A stretch of DNA of 59,859 nt from Gammaproteobacteria bacterium (GCA_028821515.1 JAPPGA010000043.1:1-59859), one strand, 5' to 3'; shown: positions 9,111-17,136, counted from the first letter of the stretch. The notes: generated by a model not told the origin, from the letters alone. Numbers and translations: made by a program.

Positions 9111-10082
9111 ATGAACGTATACGCCGAGACGCAGGAATGGCCCATTGCGCGCCCCTTCACCATATCCCGGGGAACAAAACACACGGCCGATGTCGTGATG
9201 GTCACGGTGACCGACGACGCGTACCGGGGTCGGGGTGAATGTGTCCCCTATGCACGCTACGGCGAGACGACGGAAGACGTCGTTCGCACCATCGAGGGAT
9301 TTCGTGGACCCTTCGACCGCGCTGCCCTGGCGGACGTTCTTCCGGCCGGCGCTGCGCGGAACGCGCTGGACTGCGCATTGTGGGACCTGGCGGCGAAACG
9401 CGGTGGTCGGGCGGCGTGGAAGCTGGCGGGAGTTCCGCGGCCGGTCGATGTCGTTACCGCGCTCACCGTGAGCCTGGATTCGCCCGAGTCGATGGGCCAA
9501 CGGGCGCGGGCCGCACGCGACCGCGCCCTGCTCAAGGTGAAGCTGGGCAGGGATTCCGTCCATCTCGACATCGAACGGCTGCGTGCCGTGCGGACACACG
9601 CGCCTCGCGCGCGTCTTGTCGTGGACGTCAACGAAGGCTGGTCCCTTTCGGACCTGGAAACTTTCGTTCCGGCGGCGCTGGAGACCGGGGTCGAGATGAT
9701 CGAGCAGCCGCTCGCGGAAGGTGCGGATGCGAAACTTGCGGGGTTCCGTTCTCCGGTGCCCCTGTGCGCGGACGAGAGCATCCGCGACGGTGCGAATCTC
9801 GCCGCCATCGCCGGGTGTTACCAGGCGGTGAACATCAAGCTGGACAAGACCGGCGGGTTGACAAGCGCGCTGGCCCTGGCGCGGCAAGCGCGCGCACGGA
9901 ACATGGCTGTCGTGGTCGGTTGCATGGTTTCCACGTCGCTCTCCATGGCGCCGGCGCTCCTGCTTTCGGGATTCGCGAGCTTCGTCGACCTCGACGGTCC
10001 CCAACTCCTCGCGAGGGACCGCGACCCGGGCCTCGAATACAATGGCAGCCGTCTCTCTTTCTCCGAGCGTGTCTGGGGATGA
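9111..10082 (+). CDS. dgcA: N-acetyl-D-glutamate racemase / dipeptide epimerase, DgcA-like
   Basis: Enolase-superfamily epimerase of the dipeptide-epimerase / DgcA group. In the known pathway it converts N-acetyl-D-glutamate to N-acetyl-L-glutamate. 323 residues. The catalytic KxK is K142-V-K144, metal ligands are D172 (VVDVNEGW), E198 (MIEQP) and D221 (CADES), and the second general base is K246 (IKLDKTGG), so the active site is complete. The N-terminal capping region PIARPFTISRGTK is typical. It follows dgcN, and its stop overlaps the next start (ATGA), indicating coupled translation. The L-Ala-D/L-Glu epimerase activity of murein recycling is the alternative, chemically related function. 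Confidence 0.9.
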   Translation: MNVYAETQEWPIARPFTISRGTKHTADVVMVTVTDDAYRGRGECVPYARYGETTEDVVRTIEGFRGPFDRAALADVLPAGAARNALDCALWDLAAKRGGRAAWKLAGVPRPVDVVTALTVSLDSPESMGQRARAARDRALLKVKLGRDSVHLDIERLRAVRTHAPRARLVVDVNEGWSLSDLETFVPAALETGVEMIEQPLAEGADAKLAGFRSPVPLCADESIRDGANLAAIAGCYQAVNIKLDKTGGLTSALALARQARARNMAVVVGCMVSTSLSMAPALLLSGFASFVDLDGPQLLARDRDPGLEYNGSRLSFSERVWG

Positions 10083-11005
10083 CGGCGCGAACCATCTGGC
10101 GCGACAGCGAGTTCATCGCGTGGGATGACGCGACGGTGCACGTATTGTCCCAAAGCCTGCAACGCGGCTCGCTGGCGTTCGACTATCTGAGCGTGCATGC
10201 GACCGGGCGCGGCATTGCGGTGTTCCGGCTCCGCGATCACGTTGAACGCCTGGCGGTTACGTGCGAAATCGTCGGTCTGCCCCTCGACTACGCCGTGGAT
10301 GAACTGGTCGACGCCTGCGCAGAAACGGTTCGCCGAAATCCGGGCGCAAAATCCGTCAAGATCAGCGCGCTGATTCCCTCGATCGAGGCCGAGCTGGTCC
10401 CACAGGATCCCCGCGTATCCGTGTTCATCGCCGCCTATGACGGGGACCGCGACATCATCGGCAGGAACCGGGGCCGTTCGCATCGCCGCACGGAGCTGTC
10501 GCTCAAGATAGAACGCGAAAAGCGCAACCGGCGTGACGACATCATCCCGCCCCACGCGAAGGTCGCCGCCAACTACACGGCCGCCATGACCGCCAAGTGG
10601 CGGGCGCGACAGGAAGGTTTCGACGACATCGTGCTGCTGGACGAGGACGGCTGGGTCACGGAGGCGCCCACGGCAAACCTGTTCCTGGTCGACGCCTCGG
10701 GGGGCCTTGCGACGCCGCCTGCGAACAAGGTGCTGCTCGGGATAACGCGTGCATCCATAATCGAGCTGGCATCCAGGATCGGCCGCAGGTGCGAAGAACG
10801 CGACATTTCCGTGGATGAACTCAGGCGCGCCCCGGAAGCGTTCCTGACAGGTACGTCGGAAGGTGTGTGGCCAGCCCTCAGGATCGACGGAGAACCCGTC
10901 GGCGATGGAAACGTCGGTTCGGTCACCGCCCGCGTGCGGGAGACGTATCGGGCCGTCGTGCGAGGCGAAGAACCGGCTTTCGAGCACTGGCTGCACTACG
11001 TGTAG
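10079..11005 (+). CDS. Class IV aminotransferase (D-amino-acid / branched-chain type)
   Basis: PLP-dependent fold-type IV aminotransferase of 308 residues. The PLP lysine is K161 in HAKVAANYTAAM, and the glutamate E195 in the WVTEAPTANLFLV block is present, so it should be active. QSLQRGSLAFDYL near the N-terminus is the usual family segment. The start codon overlaps the dgcA stop (ATGA), placing it as third gene of the D-glutamate operon. Because of that context I favour a D-amino-acid transaminase moving amino groups between D-Glu/2-oxoglutarate and D-Ala/pyruvate, but branched-chain aminotransferase or aminodeoxychorismate-lyase-like function cannot be excluded from sequence. Confidence 0.87.
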   Translation: MTARTIWRDSEFIAWDDATVHVLSQSLQRGSLAFDYLSVHATGRGIAVFRLRDHVERLAVTCEIVGLPLDYAVDELVDACAETVRRNPGAKSVKISALIPSIEAELVPQDPRVSVFIAAYDGDRDIIGRNRGRSHRRTELSLKIEREKRNRRDDIIPPHAKVAANYTAAMTAKWRARQEGFDDIVLLDEDGWVTEAPTANLFLVDASGGLATPPANKVLLGITRASIIELASRIGRRCEERDISVDELRRAPEAFLTGTSEGVWPALRIDGEPVGDGNVGSVTARVRETYRAVVRGEEPAFEHWLHYV

Positions 11006-11048
11006 CCATCACCGATCCCGGGGTGGCGCGAAGGTAAACAGGGGTCTG

Positions 11049-11549
11049 TCAGTCGAGGCGTACTTCGGTACCCGGGGCAAGCGTGCCGCCTTCGACGACG
11101 CGGGCGCGCAATCCTCCCTGGTTGGCGAGCGCCCGGACGATCACCGGCGCCGGGACCGATGCGGTCGCAAGCCGTCTGCCGAGGCTCGCGCATGGATCAC
11201 AGGGCTCGATGCCTTCGAGCAACGTGTCTCCGATCGCGAATCGCTTCCCGACCAGGGCGTTGAGGTCGACCCCCTCCGTCACGATATTGCGCCTCGTTTC
11301 GGCCGCCTCGATCTGCAGTCCGGTATCGTCATTGAACGCCTCTACCGTTTCTGCCTCGATGAGTGTGACTTCGCTGGCGGGATCGCCGTTCGGTCGGGCA
11401 TGGTGGTGGTCACCTTCGATGCCACGTCCGGGAACCAGCTTCGCCTGCTCCAGTGCCACAAGGGGGCCTCCACGTTCGGGGGCCACATGAATGGCGAGCA
11501 CTTTGGGTTGAGGAGCACCCATTAACGGCGTTTCCGGAGCCTTCGCCAC
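11049..11549 (-). CDS. MOSC domain-containing protein
   Basis: A single MOSC (molybdenum cofactor sulfurase C-terminal) domain, 166 residues. It shows the family pattern of a short beta-strand start (VLAIHVAPERGGP), GRGIEGDHHH, TLIEAETVEAF, RRNIVTEGVDLNALVGKRF and the conserved cysteine region IEPCDPCASL with RG/GLRA near the end. Such proteins transfer sulfur or act on N-hydroxylated compounds through a Mo cofactor (YiiM/MOSC group). It overlaps the 3' end of the LRAT-fold gene by 28 bases, so it is translated from the same minus-strand message as that gene and the cytochrome. Confidence 0.88.
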   Translation of the reverse strand: MAKAPETPLMGAPQPKVLAIHVAPERGGPLVALEQAKLVPGRGIEGDHHHARPNGDPASEVTLIEAETVEAFNDDTGLQIEAAETRRNIVTEGVDLNALVGKRFAIGDTLLEGIEPCDPCASLGRRLATASVPAPVIVRALANQGGLRARVVEGGTLAPGTEVRLD

Positions 11550-11950
11550 AGTCCATATCCGATTGCGGCCGCTGCTACCGGATGACGTATCGCGACCAGG
11601 ACGGCGGCGCCCGCAACCACGCCCGCGGCGACCGCCACGAGCTGGGGGCTCCTGGGCTTGCCGGTTGTTGCACGGCTCACCGTATGTTCGCAGTTGTTTC
11701 GGAACAGGTTGTAGCGCCGGGAGCTGGCATGGGCCGTGCCCCGCGCGTGGTGTAGCGCCCGTGCGCGCTGTGTCTCGCCGAGCCGCCTTGCACGTACGGC
11801 TCTGCCGCGTCGAAAGTCCTCCATGGACGAGACGTGCTCACCGCGAAAAGGGGTGTTGTGCAGGACGCGGCCGTCGCCGAGGGCGATGCCCTTGTGCATC
11901 ACCAGGCCCTTGCGCCGAAGTACGACATCTCCGGGTAGAACTTCAGTCAT
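11522..11950 (-). CDS. LRAT / NlpC-P60-fold domain protein with C-terminal membrane segment
   Basis: 142 residues from the ATG at 11950 (an ATG at 11989 would add 13 residues). The N-terminal part begins PGDVVLRRKGLVMHKGIALGDGRV and the later motif is YNLFRNNCEHTVS, giving the permuted papain-like catalytic pair H19 and C87 of the LRAT (lecithin:retinol acyltransferase-like) family. A hydrophobic stretch (about 101-132, VAVAAGVVAGAAVLVA) followed by RRLRKRR suggests a C-terminal membrane anchor facing the cytoplasm. In animals the fold acts as a phospholipid acyltransferase or phospholipase; the bacterial role is unknown. It lies between a lipoprotein cytochrome c and a MOSC protein. Confidence 0.75.
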   Translation of the reverse strand: MTEVLPGDVVLRRKGLVMHKGIALGDGRVLHNTPFRGEHVSSMEDFRRGRAVRARRLGETQRARALHHARGTAHASSRRYNLFRNNCEHTVSRATTGKPRSPQLVAVAAGVVAGAAVLVAIRHPVAAAAIGYGLWRRLRKRR

Positions 11951-11992
11951 GAATCCTGGCTCGCCGATACGAATCGCACGATGGACCATAAC

Positions 11993-12328
11993 CTATTCGC
12001 CGGTTGTGATCGACTCGATCATGTAGTCGATGGACTCGAGAATCTGCTCCTCCGTGCAGGCGTTGCACAGTCCCATCGGGGGCATGCCCGGCGGCATGCC
12101 CTGGACCACGGACCGGAGCATCGCGTCCCGGCCCCGGTCGAGGCGTGGCTTCCAGGCTTCGCTGTCGTCGAGTGCTGGGGCACCAGCCACGCCGCTTGCA
12201 TGGCAGGTGAAACAGTAGCGTTCGTATGTCTTCTTGCCCGGGTGTTCGGCGGTCTGGCCCTGGTCGCACGCCGCAAGCAGGCCAGCGAGCACGATGGCAA
12301 TGCACTGGATGCCGGCCTTTGGGCGCAT
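11993..12328 (-). CDS. Cytochrome c5-like lipoprotein
   Basis: Small class I c-type cytochrome, 111 residues. I chose the ATG at 12328 because GGAGGAGAG lies just before it; a start at 12361 lacks this. A lipoprotein signal (IAIVLAGLLAAC, modified Cys21) is followed by the single heme motif C39-F-T-C42-H43 and a methionine-rich MPPGMPPMG segment that supplies the sixth heme ligand. A second cysteine pair (LCNAC) resembles the disulfide of cytochrome c5 / c555. It should be an electron carrier tethered in the periplasm. It is first in the minus-strand cluster and diverges from the ArsR operon. Confidence 0.9.
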   Translation of the reverse strand: MRPKAGIQCIAIVLAGLLAACDQGQTAEHPGKKTYERYCFTCHASGVAGAPALDDSEAWKPRLDRGRDAMLRSVVQGMPPGMPPMGLCNACTEEQILESIDYMIESITTGE

Positions 12329-12424
12329 GGCTCTCCTCCGAGCTTGAGACGCGCGGACCATAGCGACTTGATGGCGGGCTGTCTAACTCGCCTGGACCGG
12401 GAACGCGGGGACACCGGAAATTGT

Positions 12425-12440
12425 TTAACCGAATGGTTGA
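12425..12440. promoter_or_regulatory. ArsR-type operator, upstream copy
   Basis: TTAACC-GAAT-GGTTGA, a near-perfect dyad with the same core as the second copy 40 bases downstream. It lies in the divergent region between the cytochrome gene and arsR. A paired arrangement is typical of autoregulated winged-helix repressors (inference). Confidence 0.6.
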
Positions 12441-12464
12441 GTATCGGTCTGGAAACGCATACAC

Positions 12465-12480
12465 TCAACCGTATGGTTGA
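12465..12480. promoter_or_regulatory. ArsR-type operator overlapping the start codon
   Basis: TCAACC-GTAT-GGTTGA is a perfect 6+6 dyad that contains the ATG (12473-12475) of the ArsR gene. The copy at 12425 is exactly 40 bases upstream, about four helical turns. The ArsR protein made here is the likely binder, giving negative autoregulation. Confidence 0.65.
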
Positions 12481-12808
12481 ACGAAACCTCGATCTTGTCT
12501 TCCATGCGCTTGCTGATCCGACACGCCGCGCCATCCTTGATCATCTGAGAGAGGGCGAGGCGTCGGTCAGCCACCTGTCCGCGCCCTTTCCGCTTTCTTT
12601 CGCGGCGGTGTCGAAACACCTGGGAGTGCTTGAGCGCGCTGGTCTCGTGACGCGCGAACCGCGGGGAAGGGAACGGATGTGCCGAATCAATCCGGGGGCG
12701 TTCGATGACGCGCGCGCCTGGCTCGAAATCCACGAACGTTTCTGGTCGGATCGCCTGAACGCACTCGATCGGCTGGTCGGATCCGGAACCGGCAGCAAGA
12801 ACCGATGA
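12473..12808 (+). CDS. ArsR-family winged-helix transcriptional regulator
   Basis: 111-residue DNA-binding repressor. The family opening VFHALADPTRRAILDHL, the recognition helix region LSFAAVSKHLGVLERAGLV and the wing VTREPRGRERMCRINP are all present. The N-terminal metal-binding cysteines of classical ArsR are absent, as usual for the metalloregulator-like group paired with AHSA1/SRPBCC proteins. It heads an operon in which all three genes overlap by ATGA. The perfect palindrome at its start codon and a second copy upstream suggest it represses itself. The signal it responds to is not evident. Confidence 0.92.
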   Translation: MVERNLDLVFHALADPTRRAILDHLREGEASVSHLSAPFPLSFAAVSKHLGVLERAGLVTREPRGRERMCRINPGAFDDARAWLEIHERFWSDRLNALDRLVGSGTGSKNR

Positions 12809-13278
12809 CTGATCACCGGCCGGACGACAAGGGTATCTACCTGACGCTTCATCGCGTTATTGATGCACCGGTCGTGACTGTCTACGCCGCGTGGACCGAA
12901 CCGGAGTTGTTGCGCCGATGGTTTGCGCCGGACGACGCCGTGGTGTCACGGGCGATTGCCGAGGTCCGGGTCGGCGGAAAGTTCCTCATCGAAATGCGGG
13001 GAGAGGACGGAGCGAAATGGGTGACGCAGGGACTGTATCGGGAAGTCGTGCCGAACCGTCGCCTCGTGCACACGTGGTGCTGGGAAGGCAGCGACGAGGA
13101 ATCGCTGGTCACGGTCGAGTTCGAGCCGGGGCAGTCAGGCACGACCCGCCTGACAGTCACGCATTCCCGGTTCGCGTCATCCGAGGCGCGCCGAAACCAC
13201 GAACTTGGTTGGAACGGTTGTCTCGCCAAGCTCGAAGCCATGTTCGCCGGGTCCGAAACGGGAACGTCGGGGACATGA
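12805..13278 (+). CDS. SRPBCC / AHSA1-like domain protein
   Basis: 157-residue START-like protein of the Aha1-C (AHSA1) group. It begins with the usual LHRVIDAPVVTVYAAWTEPE and LLRRWFAP, followed by VRVGGKFLIEMRGEDG and the C-terminal helix GWNGCLAKLEAMF. Members bind hydrophobic small molecules in a deep pocket; the ligand here is unknown. Overlap of its start with the ArsR stop (ATGA) marks the common ArsR-AHSA1 pair, where the two are thought to act in one sensing or detoxification response. Confidence 0.9.
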   Translation: MTDHRPDDKGIYLTLHRVIDAPVVTVYAAWTEPELLRRWFAPDDAVVSRAIAEVRVGGKFLIEMRGEDGAKWVTQGLYREVVPNRRLVHTWCWEGSDEESLVTVEFEPGQSGTTRLTVTHSRFASSEARRNHELGWNGCLAKLEAMFAGSETGTSGT

Positions 13279-13604
13279 CGGCCGACGATTTGCTGATTGA
13301 CCGAATACGCTCGATCCTGGTCCGCCGCCAGGGCTTTTCGGAGCGTCGGATGTTCGGCTCCGTCTGCTTCATGATCAATGGCAACATGTGTGCGGGAACC
13401 TGGAACGGTTCCCTGATAGTGCGGCTCGACAAGCGGAACCACGAGTCGACCCTCGCCGAGCCTCACACGAGGCCGGCTGACATGAACGGGAGCGTCAAGC
13501 GGGGATGGGCGCTCGTCGACCCGGCGGGTATCGAGTCGAACGACCGCCTGGCCTGTTGGGTAGACAGGGCGGCGAAGTTTGCCGGATCTCTCCCGGCGAA
13601 GTAA
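13275..13604 (+). CDS. TfoX N-terminal domain family protein
   Basis: 109 residues resembling the TfoX/Sxy N-terminal domain: DRIRSILVRRQGFSERRMFGSVCFMINGNMCAG, then GSLIVRLDKRNHE. Only the N-terminal domain is present, with no C-terminal helix-hairpin-helix part, so it is not the competence regulator itself. Short stand-alone proteins of this type often accompany ArsR-AHSA1 pairs, as here. Its start overlaps the AHSA1 stop (ATGA), so it is the third gene of that operon. Confidence 0.85.
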   Translation: MTADDLLIDRIRSILVRRQGFSERRMFGSVCFMINGNMCAGTWNGSLIVRLDKRNHESTLAEPHTRPADMNGSVKRGWALVDPAGIESNDRLACWVDRAAKFAGSLPAK

Positions 13605-13621
13605 CGGCCGCTGAAATTCAC

Positions 13622-13642
13622 GAGCAGGACTCGGGGCTGCTC
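13622..13642 (+). terminator. Hairpin after the ArsR operon
   Basis: GAGCAG and CTGCTC form a 6-bp stem around a 9-base loop shortly after the TfoX-like stop. There is no T run, so it would be at most a weak or Rho-assisted terminator, or an mRNA-stabilising hairpin. It lies in the 112-base gap before ahcY. Confidence 0.3.
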
Positions 13643-13716
13643 CTGGCATCCAATTCGTGGTCGCAACGCACCGACTTTCGCTATAGTCGCGCGCTTGACC
13701 GGTTTACGGAGCAACC

Positions 13717-15076
<1,360 letters not shown>

Positions 15077-15078
<2 letters not shown>

Positions 15079-15167
15079 GGGAGCCCTCAGCCGGGGAATG
15101 CGCCCCGACCGTTGACGCGGAAGGAAGTCGTGGGGCACTCGCCATCGCTGGCAGCGTACTTCCATGG
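15077..15167 (+). repeat. 91-bp dispersed repeat, copy 1
   Basis: It begins GAGGGAGCCCTCAGCCGGGG and ends GCGTACTTCCATGG, and aligns end to end with the segment at 15923-16013, which has the same length. Within it GGAAGT and ACTTCC are inverted, so the element can fold. It starts in the ahcY stop codon. REP-like or other small non-autonomous element is the likely class; the family is not recognised. Confidence 0.65.
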
Positions 15168-15263
15168 AAACCGCAAGCGCCGCCGCTGGCGCGAGAGCAC
15201 CAGGATGGGTGGAACGCTAACTGGCGGCGGCGCTGGCCTGAAGGGTGTGCCGCCGCCCTTGGT

Positions 15264-15491
15264 TCAGCGCTGCTGCAGCTCCCCGACGAGCTTGTCTTCG
15301 TCAGGGAAATCGCCGGTCTCGTGTTTCGAGTAAACCAGCGCGCCATCGACGTTCACGTCGAAGATGCCGCCGGCTCCCTCGATCAGGAACGCCTCGTCGC
15401 CGAACGCTTCTTTGATTTTGGCAGCCAAACTGACCGCTTTGGGCTTGTAGCCTCAGGAAGTGCAGTAGGTAATGGAGATGTCCAACGCCAT
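15264..15491 (-). CDS. SelW-like Rdx-family selenoprotein (in-frame UGA)
   Basis: A minus-strand frame of 75 residues that is complete only if the TGA at 15453-15455 (codon 13) is read as selenocysteine. It reads MALDISITYCTS-U-GYKPKAV, then GAGGIFDVNVDGALVYSK and TGDFPDEDKLVGEL. This matches the thioredoxin-fold Rdx (SelT/SelW/SelH) family: redox motif C10-x-x-U13 followed by GYK, and GGxFDV. The frame continues intact for 62 codons after the UGA. The likely start is ATG 15491, or TTG two codons later, which is better spaced from GAGGA. A hairpin with a GGUC-containing apical loop follows the UGA. It sits between two copies of a 91-bp repeat. Its probable role is redox, with unknown partner. 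Confidence 0.85.
15423..15445 (-). promoter_or_regulatory. Candidate bacterial SECIS hairpin
   Basis: On the minus strand AGCC(C)AAA pairs with TTTGGCT (7 bp with one bulged C), leaving the 8-base loop GCGGTCAG. The loop starts 15 bases after the UGA and contains GGUC, as in the E. coli fdhF SECIS loop. Known bacterial SECIS elements carry G in the early loop and lie about 16-37 bases from the UGA. Only the sequence match is seen. Confidence 0.6.
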
Positions 15492-15709
15492 GTCCTCGCG
15501 CTTGGGAAGTAGGGACTAAGGTAACACCAGACGGGCGCCGAAGCGACCTTGAGTGCCGTTGGGCGCGATGGATGCTTGTGGGCGGGTCGGGGGGGCGTCG
15601 CAGTGGAATATTGGCAAAAGACGCACGCTACGTGGTGTCGATGTCCGCTTCGCTGGCCTCACCTGCAGGCGGACAATCCTTACTCCATTCATTTGCAAAG
15701 GAGTTGGCG

Positions 15710-15880
15710 ATGTACGAACTGACAGACGATCAGGCACTGGAAGCTGGCGGCGGGTTTAGCAGGGTCCCATACCACTACGAGGGTCAGAGGGTGATCTTGC
15801 CTAAGGTGGAGATCGAACGCCCGCTTGGACCCGTGGAGTATCCCGGTCCGCCGGAACCCGTACCGGACTTCGGCGGCTGA
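15710..15880 (+). CDS. Small peptide with double-glycine-type leader and proline-rich core
   Basis: 56 residues, with a strong ribosome site (AAAGGAG, 7 bases before the ATG). The N-terminus MYELTDDQALEAGGG resembles the leader of bacteriocins and RiPP precursors cut after a double glycine by C39 peptidases, though hydrophobic spacing is not perfect. The remaining 41 residues are rich in proline, with basic and aromatic residues first (FSRVPYHYEGQRVILPK) and a second half GPVEYPGPPEPVPDFGG; no cysteine is present. No exporter, peptidase or modification enzyme lies in the window. It is flanked by two 91-bp repeats. I do not recognise the family; a secreted peptide is the favoured reading, an ordinary small cytoplasmic protein the alternative. 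Confidence 0.6.
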   Translation: MYELTDDQALEAGGGFSRVPYHYEGQRVILPKVEIERPLGPVEYPGPPEPVPDFGG

Positions 15881-15922
15881 CCGCTGGCTTGGGATATCGG
15901 GCTGACCCGCGCTCGATACTAG

Positions 15923-16013
15923 GAGGGAGCCTTCAGCCGGGGGAGCTTCCCTGACCGCTAGCGCGTAGGGAAGTGCCGGAACTTGCCCCGTTACCGGGGG
16001 CGTACTTCCATGC
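15923..16013 (+). repeat. 91-bp dispersed repeat, copy 2
   Basis: It begins GAGGGAGCCTTCAGCCGGGG and ends GCGTACTTCCATGC, matching copy 1 over the full 91 bases with the most divergence in the central part. It overlaps the last codons of the minus-strand CoA transferase gene and abuts a strong 13-bp hairpin at 16013-16050. Confidence 0.65.
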
Positions 16014-17136
16014 AGGGAGCCGCGAACTCTTCGCGAATCGCGGCTCCCTGCGCGTCGAGGTCGGGAATGGATATCGACTTGGGCACTTCGAGGGCCGCAT
16101 TGGGATGCGCCGGCATCGAAATGTCACCGGTAGCGCTGGCTATGGTCCAGCGCCTTAGCGCGGGATGGGTCGAGAGATCCGCCAGCGTGTTGACATTGCC
16201 ATAGGCGATGCGGGCGGCGCGCAACCTTGTTTCGAGATCGCCTCTTGAGTGCACCGCGAAGAACGCGCCGACGATGTCGTCCACCTCTTCACGCCGCGCG
16301 ACGCGTTCCTTGTTGGTCGCGAACCGCGGGTCCCGCGCCAGTTCCGCGCTGCCCATGACCTGTTCCGCCAGGTCGCGCCACTCGCGATCATTCTGAACGC
16401 AGATCACCAGGGTCGTACCGTCACGCGTCTCGAAACCCCCGTAGGGTGCGATGGATGGATGTGCCAGTCCCACGCGGCGCGGCCCGGAGCCCGTGTAGTC
16501 GTGCTGCAGCAGCGGTACCGCCATCCAGTCGGCGATGACATCGAACAGCGACAGTTTCACACCCCTGGCAATGCCGGTGCGCTCGCGTTCGAGGAGCGCT
16601 TCGGTCACGGCGAGGGCAGCGGACACACCGGTTGCGATATCGCAGATCGATACACCGACGCGGCCATAGTCGCCGGGAGCCCCCGACACGGACACGAGCC
16701 CGGATTCGGCTTGTACCAGCAGGTCGTAGGCCTTCATGCCCGCGTAGGTCCCATGTTCCCCGTACCCTGAGATGTCGCAGGTGACCAACCTTGGATAGCG
16801 TTCCCGCAGCGCGTCGGACCCCAGACCCGATCTGGCGGCGGCGCCGACGGCCAGGTTCTGAATGAACACATCGGCCTTGGCGAGGATGCGGTGGATGAGA
16901 GCCCCGTCCTTCTCGCTTTTGATGTCGACGACGAGGGATTCCTTGCCGCGATTCAGCCAGGCGAAATAGGCGGATTGGCCGTTGGCATTGTCATCGTACT
17001 TGCGGGCGAAGTCTCCTTCGGCCCGTTCCAGCTTGATGACGCGTGCTCCCGCGTCGGCCAGGCGACACGACGCCATGGGTCCGGCGACGGCCTGCTCCAG
17101 CGCGACGACAAGAAAGCCTGAGAGGGGTTGCGACAT
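15991..17136 (-). CDS. CaiB/BaiF (family III) CoA transferase, locus A
   Basis: Family III CoA transferase that moves CoA between carboxylic acids, 381 residues from the ATG at 17136, which follows AGGGAC; a start at 17169 is possible. Present are the N-terminal Rossmann part (VVALEQAVAGPMASCRLADAGARVIKLE), RGKESLVVDIK, and the catalytic aspartate D138 in AYDLLVQAESGL. The last residues (AIREEFAAPCMEVRPR) are encoded inside a perfect hairpin and a 91-bp repeat, so the natural C-terminus has probably been replaced by the element. It stands alone, 54 bases downstream of a DUF4242 gene on the same strand. The substrate is unknown. Confidence 0.88.
   Translation of the reverse strand: MSQPLSGFLVVALEQAVAGPMASCRLADAGARVIKLERAEGDFARKYDDNANGQSAYFAWLNRGKESLVVDIKSEKDGALIHRILAKADVFIQNLAVGAAARSGLGSDALRERYPRLVTCDISGYGEHGTYAGMKAYDLLVQAESGLVSVSGAPGDYGRVGVSICDIATGVSAALAVTEALLERERTGIARGVKLSLFDVIADWMAVPLLQHDYTGSGPRRVGLAHPSIAPYGGFETRDGTTLVICVQNDREWRDLAEQVMGSAELARDPRFATNKERVARREEVDDIVGAFFAVHSRGDLETRLRAARIAYGNVNTLADLSTHPALRRWTIASATGDISMPAHPNAALEVPKSISIPDLDAQGAAIREEFAAPCMEVRPR
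16013..16050. repeat. 13-bp perfect inverted repeat
   Basis: CAGGGAGCCGCGA and TCGCGGCTCCCTG flank a 12-base loop that itself contains TTCGCGAA. The hairpin lies at the junction of repeat copy 2 and the 3' end of the CoA transferase gene. It looks like part of the mobile repeat rather than a terminator, because it is within the coding region and lacks a T run. Confidence 0.6.

Noticed and set aside
9239-10078. A long extension of the class IV aminotransferase frame back through dgcA.
   Set aside because: The extended part has no similarity to any family; the real start is the ATG overlapping the dgcA stop.
13605-13716. A possible SAH riboswitch upstream of ahcY.
   Set aside because: The leader lacks the conserved SAH-riboswitch core; only a weak 6-bp hairpin without T run is seen.
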